From: Acanthaster planci
Lineage: Eukaryota; Echinodermata; Asteroidea; Valvatida; Acanthasteridae
DNA length: 14,565 nucleotides
Reading direction: 5' to 3'
Assembly (NCBI RefSeq): GCF_001949145.1
Contig: NW_019091416.1
Location: forward strand, 3,261,046-3,275,610
Below, one piece after another: positions 7,621-14,565 of this stretch (its first letter is position 1; the number at the start of each line of letters is the position of its first letter). The notes beneath the pieces were generated by a model that ran no database searches, was not told where the DNA came from, and saw nothing but the letters and a program-made list of their open reading frames with translations. A program made the translations under genes and the position numbers.

Positions 7621-7886
7621 AAGGCCACGTTATGCAGCGCGTGAGGTTCACTTACACGGCGCGGTGAATGCACAGAGCTATATACAAACTAGAGTGCTGA
7701 CTCATTTACACAGTGATTTCTGCTGGGCGCATCATGGCCCAGCTTCACAGCGCCGCTCAGTTAAGCATTTTTTTCTGCCCGCATAGTCTATCACGGAAAT
7801 TGTACTGGAGCATAAACGTATATCATCAGCGTTTGCTGAGTTCAGCACAGAAAAACGTTTCCCGCACATCTTTTAATATCGCCTTC

Positions 7887-7908
7887 TTTTAATTAATTAA
7901 TTAATTAA
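7887..7908. repeat. TTAA microsatellite
   Basis: About five tandem copies of TTAA/AATT. Confidence 0.9.
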
Positions 7909-8260
7909 AACTCTCCGTAGAGTGCCCTCCGTCTATTTTCAAAATCTGGCTTCGTGAAAAGTGAAAAATAGTGGACAAAAGCGAGGAGGCTGTGGCTTGT
8001 GCCAAAAAAATCTACAAATACAGCGAAAAAAGCCTTAAAAAAAGCGAGCGTGGCACCCTGGATGCTTGTATACAGTGGTACACGAAACCGTAGCACCCCG
8101 GATAACACGGGCAACACGACAAAGACCATTAATTGCGAGTGGCGAAACCACGAGTGCGTTTACCGTCTCGTGGAGAAGGCTTATTTTTTTCTTCACATTT
8201 CTCTACCTATGTGGAAGAGAATTTCTCATGCCTAATTGCATTGCATGTCGTTGAAATCGG

Positions 8261-8430
8261 CCAATAAGACTTAGGCCTACTCGAATCCGCTATCCGGTTC
8301 GTAAGTGTGACGTCACTTCAGTTTAAACCGCGCCCACTGCACATGCACTGCGCTATGGAACCGGAAGTCAACGCGCAACTTCAGCGGTCGTCCAATGGGA
8401 GCCTGCAAATCGTGGCGCGTCTGCCTCTGT
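8261..8430. promoter_or_regulatory. promoter-like motif cluster (CCAAT, CRE, ETS, CCAAT)
   Basis: Within 170 bases of unusually CpG-rich sequence there are CCAAT (8261-8265), a perfect CRE palindrome GTGACGTCAC (8307-8316), an ETS-type CCGGAAGT (8361-8368) and a second CCAAT (8392-8396), plus TGCACATGCACTGCGC. This combination is typical of TATA-less animal promoters. No start codon or first exon could be assigned on either side. Copy D of the GC-rich element begins 17 bases to the right. It may be a promoter, an enhancer or an old repeat. Confidence 0.35.
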
Positions 8431-8446
8431 GACGAATTCACTTAAG

Positions 8447-8912
8447 TATGGTGTACTATTTACGACACACATATCTCTCTCTCCGTAGCCTCCTTCCAGG
8501 CGACGCAACTATGACACGACGGCACGACGGCTCCCCGTCGGTTCGCACTGTCACCTTCTTGCCATTACTTTTGTATAAACACGACGCGTCGTGCGTCGCG
8601 TCGTGCCATCGCCTGGCGCGTCGTGCTGTCTTAGGTCCTTTCCTTGTTGCATTTTTTCTGCCTAAACGTCGCCCCTTCCGTCGCCCGTCGCGTCGTAACG
8701 TCCCGCGTTGCGTCACTTCTCTCTCTCCATAGCCTCCTTCCAGGCGACGCAACTACACATGATTGTCGTGCATCGTGTCGTGTATTACGTCGCCTCAAGC
8801 ACGACACCATACACGACACGACACACGACGCAACACGTCGTGTGCTGTCGCCCTTTGCCTCATGGTATTTATGGAGGGCGCCTTTACTGTTTTCTTTAAT
8901 TTCCGTCCCCCG
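8447..8912 (+). mobile_element. GC-rich hairpin element, copy D
   Basis: It starts TATGGTGTACTATTTACGAC, then CT-rich, GTAG and CCTCCTTCCAGGCGACGC. It ends near ATTTCCGTCCCCCG, matching the distal end of copy B. Relative to copies A, B and C it lost about 11 bases of the subterminal hairpin: the loop and part of the second arm are gone, leaving GGCTCCCCGTCGG. It also gained an internal repeat of the subterminal segment at 8719-8754. The second repeat family begins within ten bases of its right end. Confidence 0.85.
8719..8754 (+). repeat. internal duplicate of the copy D subterminal segment
   Basis: The 36 bases from CTCTCTCTCC to GGCGACGCAACT repeat 8475-8510 at a distance of 244 bases, with one mismatch (A8729 for G8485). 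Confidence 0.85.
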
Positions 8913-8920
8913 TTTAACAG

Positions 8921-9086
8921 TAGGGTACAGTCCACTAATTCAAGCCCCATTGAAAACAGTGTAAAATCAACACTGTTCAGGGCCCAATAACATGCATACC
9001 AACATTCCTGAGATTTCGGAAACACAAATGAAATAATTGTCTGGTCCCTAATCTTTGAATTTCTTTTCATTTTTTTGTGGGTTAAA
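8921..9086. repeat. second repeat family, first copy, left part
   Basis: It matches 14356-14518 at roughly 85-90 percent by eye: TAGGGTACAGTCC, GAAAACAGTGTAAAATCA, AACATGCAT, GAGATTTC.GAAACACAAA and TTTTTTGTGGG. Both copies leave the minus strand open in the same frame, but nothing in the protein resembles a known family and the match is best explained as DNA repeat similarity. A foldback AACAGTGT/ACACTGTT is intact in this copy and broken in the other. Confidence 0.8.
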
Positions 9087-9717
9087 AAACCCTCGGTAGA
9101 GGGAGCGGCCTCGCCTGGCGAGTCCATTGGAGCTAATTAACATTTAATTTTTTTAAAAGTCCAAATTCCACGACTACTTATCATATCCTACCCCTGAACA
9201 TGCTGAAAAACCTGGTTTAGTCATTTTACAGCCAGAGCCTCCCAACCCCCTAGCCAGAAAATAATGCAAAAAATCCAGACGGCCTTGAGCCAACCTCCAG
9301 GCAATTCCCATAGGACTGTGTGCTAAGTGGTCCCTTGTGCACAATCTAATGGGTTGTTTACAATACGGTGCCTGGGGCAGGCAGTGGAATGCTCTTTATC
9401 AGTGACAGCTGTCTGGAACTCGTCAGAGGCCTCTGTCGGCTGTCTTTGAAGTGTTATTTTTGTTGGGGGGGGTTGTGGTGGTGGTATGGCTTGGCTGGCG
9501 CGTGGCGAGGGGCCCCCTCAAATCTGGATAACCTGGGAAAACGCCCCCACGGTACTGTGATGTACTTTTGGTGGGTTTTGGTGGTTTGTAAGATCTGTAG
9601 AAGCTAAGGGACAACCACTGAAGTATTTATGTACCTTTAGGACGGACTCAGGGCTCTGCAAACCTGAAAATGAAATGGACTCAACGGAAGAGTCCGCTCA
9701 CGGAACCGTGTGAGTTT
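9087..9717. other. segment absent from the second copy of this repeat
   Basis: About 630 bases separate the two matching parts of the repeat here and are missing at 14519-14528. It includes GT-rich low-complexity sequence (9463-9488) and a small hairpin GGACTC/GAGTCC at 9677-9695. There is no coding frame with recognisable motifs. It is either an insertion into this copy or sequence deleted from the other. Confidence 0.5.
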
Positions 9718-9721
9718 GAAT

Positions 9722-9759
9722 TCATTTTTCATTATTCCCACAAAACAAAATCACCCCCC
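9722..9759. repeat. second repeat family, first copy, right end
   Basis: CATTTTTCATTATTCCCACA followed by a short A-rich stretch and TCACCCCCC. This matches the right end of the second copy at 14529-14565. Confidence 0.7.
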
Positions 9760-10387
9760 TGAAAATTGATTTTTCCACATGAATTCCGTTGCGAAACCTG
9801 TCTTAGTCGAGGGGAAAGAGAGACTGTGCATTTGAACCCTAAACATCGTCTGAACTTAGCCCAACACATCTTCCATTCAAGCTCTTTTTACTGCAAGCCT
9901 TTGTACTGCAAGCTCTACAGCTACTTGCCAAGTCAATACAAGCCAAGTCAAGTCGTCCCCAACTTCAGCAATAGATCGTCTTCATGCAAGTTAGGCCCTT
10001 TATTTATTTTCATTGTTAATTCATAATATTTTCTGTTAAATAGAATCCCTGTTTTTTTCTCATTATTAAACAATGCTTTATATAACGTGAAGATATTTGT
10101 ATTTTCGTACACCGTGCGAAAACATTTCACTCTCTTAGCCGGAAACGACTTAATTCTCACTCGTTGGCTGATAATAAAAGGCTTAAAATAAAAATAACTA
10201 GTAAACAAATAAATAATGTAAGCCGGTGTCATGATTCTCATAATGCCCGCTACAATATTTCTAAATCCATTCTAAGATACAATACATCAATCATTACTGC
10301 GTGCTTGCTAATGTAACATGCGAATCTGAGAAGAAATTATGTGTGTGGCCAAACAGAGTTGAAGAAAAGACACGGCCACAATGATAA
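9760..10387. other. AT-rich spacer, no gene seen
   Basis: It includes short direct repeats around TACTGCAAGC (9890-9912) and CAAGTCAA-type words (about 9930-9957). Open frames on both strands (for example 9766-10026) have no family resemblance. Confidence 0.4.
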
Positions 10388-10836
10388 TAGCGTCTGTATA
10401 ATATTTTATTCAGAAACACGGACTAATATCATTGAAAGTGTGGTGCTGATGAAGCTAACGAGGAAGAGTGACCTGAAGGAAGACTAAGACGGAATATTCT
10501 GAGGGTATGCTTAACTTCCTAAACCCGTAGTCAAACTGGGAGTACTACTTAGAAATTACTGGGATGGACCACGGAGAAATACCAATATCTATAAGGTTAG
10601 AAATCTACCACGAAAGGGTTCATCGACGGTATTGAAAAGAAATCATTGGCTGGGTTTTAAAGAGTGACGAATTCTGGGCTTCCACTTATTACGAGGGAGC
10701 AGTTCCTACATATGCGGATTTTCTTTTGGCTTTTTTTCATCATTTCTCAATAAAATATGACAGAAATTAATCCCAATCGATGAATGGATGAGATAAAAAA
10801 AAAGAGTAAAAACCAACACCAAAGAGCAAATCACAC
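10388..10836 (-). repeat. AT-rich tail module, minus copy
   Basis: Inverted partner of 4968-5454. It lies directly at the distal end of copy B, giving a joined unit of about 900 bases (10388-11294). This is probably the less rearranged form of the complete element. Confidence 0.82.
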
Positions 10837-10947
10837 GTACTTTGCAAGCACGGGGGACGGAGATGGAAGAAAACAGTAACGTCGGCCTCTATAAACACCA
10901 TGCTACAAAGGGCAACAGCACAAGACGCGTCGCGTCGTGCGTCGGGA

Positions 10948-11020
10948 CGTGCGTCGCGTCGTACTTCAGGCGACGTAATAGGCGACGCAATGCACGACAC
11001 GACGTACGACGCGACGCACG
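10948..11020 (-). repeat. 17-bp central hairpin of copy B
   Basis: The arms at 10948-10964 and 11004-11020 (core GTGCGTCGCGTCGTAC) are perfectly complementary, with a 39-base loop. Confidence 0.78.
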
Positions 11021-11187
11021 ACGGTACGACGTGACGGGCGACGGAAGGGGCGAAGTTTAGGCGGAAAAAAATGCAACATGGAAATGACCTTAGACAGCAC
11101 GACGCAACGGGCGACGACACGATGCGACGCTAAACGCGACGCGTTGTGTGTGTACAAACGTTATGGCAAGAAGGCGACGGTGCGACC

Positions 11188-11222
11188 CGACGGCACGACG
11201 CAAGGGAGCCGTCGTGCCGTCG
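11188..11222 (-). repeat. subterminal hairpin of copy B
   Basis: CGACGGCACGACG (11188-11200) and CGTCGTGCCGTCG (11210-11222) form a 13-bp stem with a 9-base loop, identical to copy C. Confidence 0.8.
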
Positions 11223-11415
11223 CGTCGTGTACTTGTGTCGCCTGGAGGGAGGCTAAAGAGAGAGAAAAATGTTTGTCGTAAGTAGTACACCGTACATAAG
11301 CCCGCGATTCAATAACAAAAATCCATGTACTGACGGGATGCAGTAATTTTTCCAGTTTGCGGCACTCTGTTCCATACGGAAGCGCATATAGGACATAACT
11401 AAAAAAAGAAAAAAA

Positions 11416-11433
11416 ACACACACACACACACAA
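11416..11433. repeat. CA microsatellite
   Basis: About eight to nine AC repeats inside the left terminal region of the inverted-repeat element. Confidence 0.9.
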
Positions 11434-11446
11434 AATTGTGCCTGCT

Positions 11447-11508
11447 ATTTCGCCCGGGCGGATTACTCTTCCACCCGGGCGGATTACTTATTTCGCCTGG
11501 GCGAAATA
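11447..11508. repeat. left subterminal CCCGGG-motif array
   Basis: Three successive units of about 20-22 bases: TATTTCGCCCGGGCGGATTA, then CCACCCGGGCGGATTAC, then the foldback TATTTCGCCTGGGCGAAATA at 11489-11508 (9-bp arms). Such arrays are commonly transposase binding sites. Confidence 0.75.
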
Positions 11509-12587
11509 GTGAACCGCCTGGAGAGTGGCGTAGATTTGTGTGTCAGAATGCGGGATGATTTCCTGGGATGGGGTGGTTTGACTCAGATAGACCGTTCCGA
11601 CATTTTTGCGCGCCATTGTGTCGAAGATGCAAAGTGACTCATGAAGCGTGCTTTCACTCCTGCATTTAGCAAAGGCAGAGATATTCTCCTAATTAAGTCA
11701 CCTTTTTCCTGCAGATTAAGATAATGGGAATGTAAATAGAACTAATTGAAAATTACCCTTACGAATCTGTCAAACATTTTTAGTCATAAAACCTGAACAA
11801 AAACGCGTCAGTTCTCTACTCTGATCGGGCGCGGGCTCAGAGTCTTGCCATTCCCATGAAAAAGTTGCAGATTTTTTATTTGATTATGAAAAGAGCTTTT
11901 TCCTTGCATATAATTCTCTTTTTAAAGAACTGGAGAGAGTTTAACTTAGGCTAGTTTTATCACATTATATCACAGACACTCCATCTGCAGAAGGGAGGCA
12001 GTTTCATAAAATAAAGCTAATTGTTTATAAGGATATAAATCACCTTAAATTGATAGTACTTATATTCAAAGAGACTAGAATTGACAGCATCACTAAATTT
12101 ATATGAATCAAATTTCTGGACTTTCAGGATCTTATTTTAATACTTATGGTAATTTTAATGCAATAATTGGTAACTTAAATGGCAACTAAATGTAAATTGG
12201 TGCTTTTTTTCGTTTGTAATGAACTTGTTTAGTTTGTGGAGTACTCAACAAATAGGTGAAAAATGACAAAAAAAGTCAGGAAGACCTAAAGCGTGAAAAT
12301 GCAATGTGAGGCTTGAGAGAAAACTTGGGAGTGGGCGGAAACCGCCCCGGCCTTATTTTTGGGGCGGGGGACAGACCAAAGAAAAATGGACTTCGATTTG
12401 TAGAAAAAAATCATTTCCCCTAACCCCAGTCTCTGTCTCCCCCCCCCCCGAAAAGCAAACTTTGGGCACACTTCATAAAGAAACTTTGCAATTGAATTGA
12501 TTTTGAATTGAAGAAAGTACTCAAAAATCCCTTTTTTTCCTTCCATCCCCTGCAAAAAGTGAGAGATTATTGTCTCCTGGGATACTA

Positions 12588-12628
12588 ATCCGCCCGGGCG
12601 AAATAGTAATCTGCCCACGCGAAATAGA
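12588..12628. repeat. right subterminal CCCGGG-motif array
   Basis: Two units in inverted orientation to the left array: TAATCCGCCCGGGCGAAATA and TAATCTGCCCACGCGAAATA. The second has decayed at the central CCCGGG. Confidence 0.75.
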
Positions 12629-12656
12629 AGGCAGAACATTTTTTTCAGTCATGTCC

Positions 12657-12960
12657 TATATACACTTAGGTTGTTCCGCGATAAACTGAACGAATTTTTT
12701 AATGTCTCTCACAAACAGCATTTTTTCACGATGAAACTGAAAAAAAAAATAACATCCATTGAAGGGAAAAGTTTTATAATCAATCTGATTTCGTCTCTTA
12801 CAGGTCAGTTTCATTTCTTTTATTTGGGAGACATGCTCTAGGCCATTCAAAAGCTTGGATATTCAACACAGTCTCCATTGCTGTGACTTGATTTGAGAAA
12901 AGGTTTACCAAAAATGTTATTAATATATCACGCTTTTATTTCATTATTCTAATTGCTTCG
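12657..12960. other. AT-rich spacer, no gene seen
   Basis: Right flank of the inverted-repeat element. No coding or structural signal was recognised. Confidence 0.4.
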
Positions 12961-13330
12961 GCCCCCGACCCTAATTATTTTTAGCAAGCCTAAGGCAGTA
13001 TCATGGCTATTTCTGTGTCAAAACGCTTCTCAAAGATATCCCGTTCGGATACAAGAATGCTCATTTTGCCACAATTTGCAATTGCGTGTTACTTTAGACG
13101 ATAATATACTCTACATGTTAAGAAATATTTTCCATTTCTTTGCATGATTCAAATTGGCAGACCCCTAGCCACACTTAATTTCAGTAAGGGCTATATGGAA
13201 TGCCTATTGCTGTGTTAAATCGCCTCTGAAAGATATCCCGTTTTTAAGATACACGAATGCTTATTTGCCACAATACCCTACAATGAAGTCTGCATGACGT
13301 ACTCAAGATAATGCTCTATAGTGCAGACCA
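12961..13330. repeat. diverged tandem duplication, period 197 bases
   Basis: Unit 1 (from about 12961) and unit 2 (from about 13158) share, in order, CCCCTAG/CCGACCCTA-type starts, then AAGATATCCCGTT (13034 and 13231 for the AGATATC word), GAATGCT.ATTT and GCCACAAT. Identity is roughly 70 percent by eye. Non-coding. Confidence 0.65.
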
Positions 13331-14355
13331 CGCAGATTCAGCATGGGGGGGGGGAACCGGGGGTCCAACAAGTTTGGGCCAGTAATTGTACCTATACAAG
13401 AGGCAGATGACGCGTGGACATTGCAACATACCTCATCTAACTTCTCTTTTATTAGCTCTTGAGAGATAAATTATTTCTAAATAAGCTTATTATAATTTTC
13501 CCTTTCAATTTAACTCTCTCACTTGTTTGCTCATACAACTCGTACTGTAGTTTTCTAGTTTTCGTATCCTGTATTAAATATTTGGATTAATGCATTAGGG
13601 GTGTCGAATATAGTCGAGTCCCTTACGAGTCAGTGTACTTCGGTCCAAATTACTGTACAAGTCATTCAGTCGTAATTAAGAAAGTTAAAGCAACTAAATA
13701 GTGACAAAAGAATTGGTTTGTCATTACTTAAATCTTTGTCTTGTGAATGTTTTTGGAAGGACTCTTGACAAGTGTTTTGAAGAAATTGTGACGGACTCGA
13801 CCAGAACACTGGGAATTCCTTCTTTGACGATGTCACGTCATCTTCTCTGCCGAGTTTGTTTGTCTTGTATATATATGTATATCTGTAAATATATTGTTAA
13901 AATTTCAGCAACTTGCAGAGTACTTTGGGAGCCCCAAGCAAGAAGTTAGCCTCTGGGGGTAATGAATGCAGTTTGCTCCATTTCAGTAAAACTTAGAGCA
14001 GCAGCAGCAGTAAACACTTTGATGTTGCTGGTGATGCCCTGTATGGTGTTCCAAAAACGACACTGCGCGTCACTGTCGACGTCGCTTTGCAAGACTCTTG
14101 GGGACACCATTTTTTTCTTTTGCGGGATGGAATTGTTTCATAAAGCCCCTTCAAGAGACACGGTGTACATGACTCTGAAATGTGGATTTAATCTTTATTT
14201 GTTGACAACTTCCACAGACAAAAATGCTTTTTCATTTTTTTTAAACCCGTAAATAAAAAAATCACTGAAAAAAGACAAGGCGCCCCCTTTCGGTCTGTTG
14301 CCATGGGAGCCGCCATCTTGTCTTTATAGGTTGCACTACACCAAATACGCACCCA
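13331..14355. other. AT-rich spacer with low-complexity patches
   Basis: It contains a G run near 13345, an AT microsatellite-like patch at 13866-13895 and a short CAG run near 13998-14010. A 66-codon minus-strand frame (about 14145-13948) includes VLQSDVDSDAQCRFWNTI. It lacks a clear acceptor or donor and matches no family I know, so it is not called a gene. Confidence 0.4.
14310..14320 (+). promoter_or_regulatory. YY1-type site CCGCCATCTTG
   Basis: It exactly fits the CCGCCATNTTG consensus. On the minus strand it reads CAAGATGGCGG with an ATG that opens a 42-codon frame (MAAPMATDRKGA...) ending at 14188, and a TATAAAG word lies just upstream. This arrangement is seen at some animal first exons, but no donor site supports a gene here. 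Confidence 0.3.
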
Positions 14356-14565
14356 TAGGGGTACAGTCCGCTGATTCAAGCCCCGTTGAAAACAGTGTAA
14401 AATCAGCACAGTTCAGGGCCAAATAACATGCATGCCAACATCCCTGAGATTTCTGAAACACAAATGAAATGTTTGTCCGGTCACTAATCTTTCGATTTCT
14501 TTTCAATTTTTTGTGGGTAAACAAATGACATTTTTAATATATTCCCACACAAAAAAATCACCCCC
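14356..14565. repeat. second repeat family, second copy, cut by the window edge
   Basis: It matches 8921-9086 and then, with only about ten bases between, the 9722-9759 end. It lacks the 630-base segment present in the first copy. It reaches the last base of the window, so its right limit is unknown. Confidence 0.8.

Larger units (their letters stand above)
7497..8446. other. upstream region of the sulfotransferase and spacer
   Basis: No exon was recognised. Visible structures are a 7-bp hairpin GCTGGGC/GCCCAGC at 7722-7743, a TTAA microsatellite at 7887-7908 and a hairpin CCACGAG/CTCGTGG at 8148-8173. There is also a diverged direct duplication around GTGGCACCCTGGAT (about 8050) and GTAGCACCCCGGAT (about 8090). 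The open frame 7999-8235 (plus) has no family resemblance. Confidence 0.4.
10837..11294 (-). mobile_element. GC-rich hairpin element, copy B
   Basis: On the minus strand it begins GGTGTACTACTTACGAC, then a CT-rich tract, TTTAG and CCTCCCTCCAG. It ends CCGTCCCCCGTGCTTGCAAA followed by GTAC. Both hairpins are intact. It is the best reference copy because the distal end and tail module follow in order. It encodes no protein. Confidence 0.87.
11391..12656. mobile_element. non-autonomous DNA transposon with inverted termini
   Basis: The left end GGACATAACTAAAAAAAG and the reverse complement of the right end, GGACATGACTGAAAAAAAT, match at 15 of the first 17 bases. After A-rich linkers both reach CTATTTCGC..GGGC.GATTAC. 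The flanks read CATATA on the left and TATATAC on the right, consistent with a TATA or TA target duplication (11387-11390 and 12657-12660). The 1,266-base interior has no transposase: the longest frame (12286-12639, minus) starts within the terminal repeat and has no motif. The interior is AT-rich with a C run at 12439-12449. Superfamily unassigned. Confidence 0.8.

Noticed and set aside
7905-8235. Lysine-rich plus frame and hydrophobic minus frame
   Set aside because: Complementary shadows of an A-rich stretch with short duplications; no start context or family.
8795-9127. Minus-strand frame shared with 14336-14524
   Set aside because: The two proteins look alike only because the DNA is a repeat. 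There is no family motif, and the frame runs into unrelated repeat sequence.
12286-12639. 117-codon minus-strand frame as a transposase
   Set aside because: It begins inside the subterminal motif array and has no DDE or other transposase motif.
13962-14252. Open plus-strand frame of 96 codons
   Set aside because: Starts at a short ATG context without splice or promoter support. It has hydrophobic patches but no recognisable domain, and a competing minus-strand frame is equally open in part.
1-14565. tRNA, rRNA, CRISPR or bacterial defence loci
   Set aside because: None seen. There is no cloverleaf, conserved rRNA segment or regular spacer array, and the window is clearly eukaryotic.

Overview
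This window looks like a piece of animal nuclear genome, probably from a marine invertebrate. The evidence is an intron-containing cytosolic-type sulfotransferase gene with GT-AG splice sites, a degraded CR1/L2-like LINE, several non-autonomous repeat families, microsatellites and AT-rich spacer. There are no operons, ribosome binding sites or dense coding. The phylum cannot be fixed from the sequence. Sulfotransferase expansions and this kind of LINE are common in cephalochordates, echinoderms, hemichordates and cnidarians.

Genes. On the minus strand, three consecutive exons of a sulfotransferase can be joined in frame: exon 1 at 7496-7328, exon 2 at 7085-6865 and exon 3 at 6604-6490. They carry a start codon with an upstream in-frame stop, the TYPRSG PAPS loop, the THLP region with the catalytic histidine, and the RNP(F)DV..S region. 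The C-terminal part was not found in the window. Intron 3 would have to run leftwards through about 6 kb of repeats. At the left edge an unrecognised minus-strand reading frame, open from 406 to base 1, may be an exon of another gene.

Repeats, left to right. A 3'-truncated LINE (minus strand) lies at 3241-4035. A GC-rich hairpin element built from ACGACGCGACG-type words occurs four times: A 4421-4765, C 5805-6227, D 8447-8912 and B 10837-11294. Copies A and D are plus, B and C are minus. In A and B it is joined to an AT-rich tail module (4968-5454 and 10388-10836), so A and B form a large imperfect inverted pair around the sulfotransferase exons. A second repeat family occurs at 8921-9759 (split by about 630 bases) and again at 14356-14565. 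A 1.27-kb inverted-repeat DNA element without a transposase, 11391-12656, has subterminal arrays of a CCCGGG-centred motif. A diverged tandem duplication with a 197-base period lies at 12961-13330.

Points of most interest. The GC-rich element keeps the layout of a strong 3' splice site in all four copies. Copy C sits on the sulfotransferase strand about 300 bases beyond exon 3, where joining it would stay in frame for 53 codons. Its hairpins persist between copies and one shows a compensatory base-pair change. The sulfotransferase itself lacks two lysines usually tied to PAPS binding and catalysis. No RNA gene, CRISPR array or prokaryotic system was seen.
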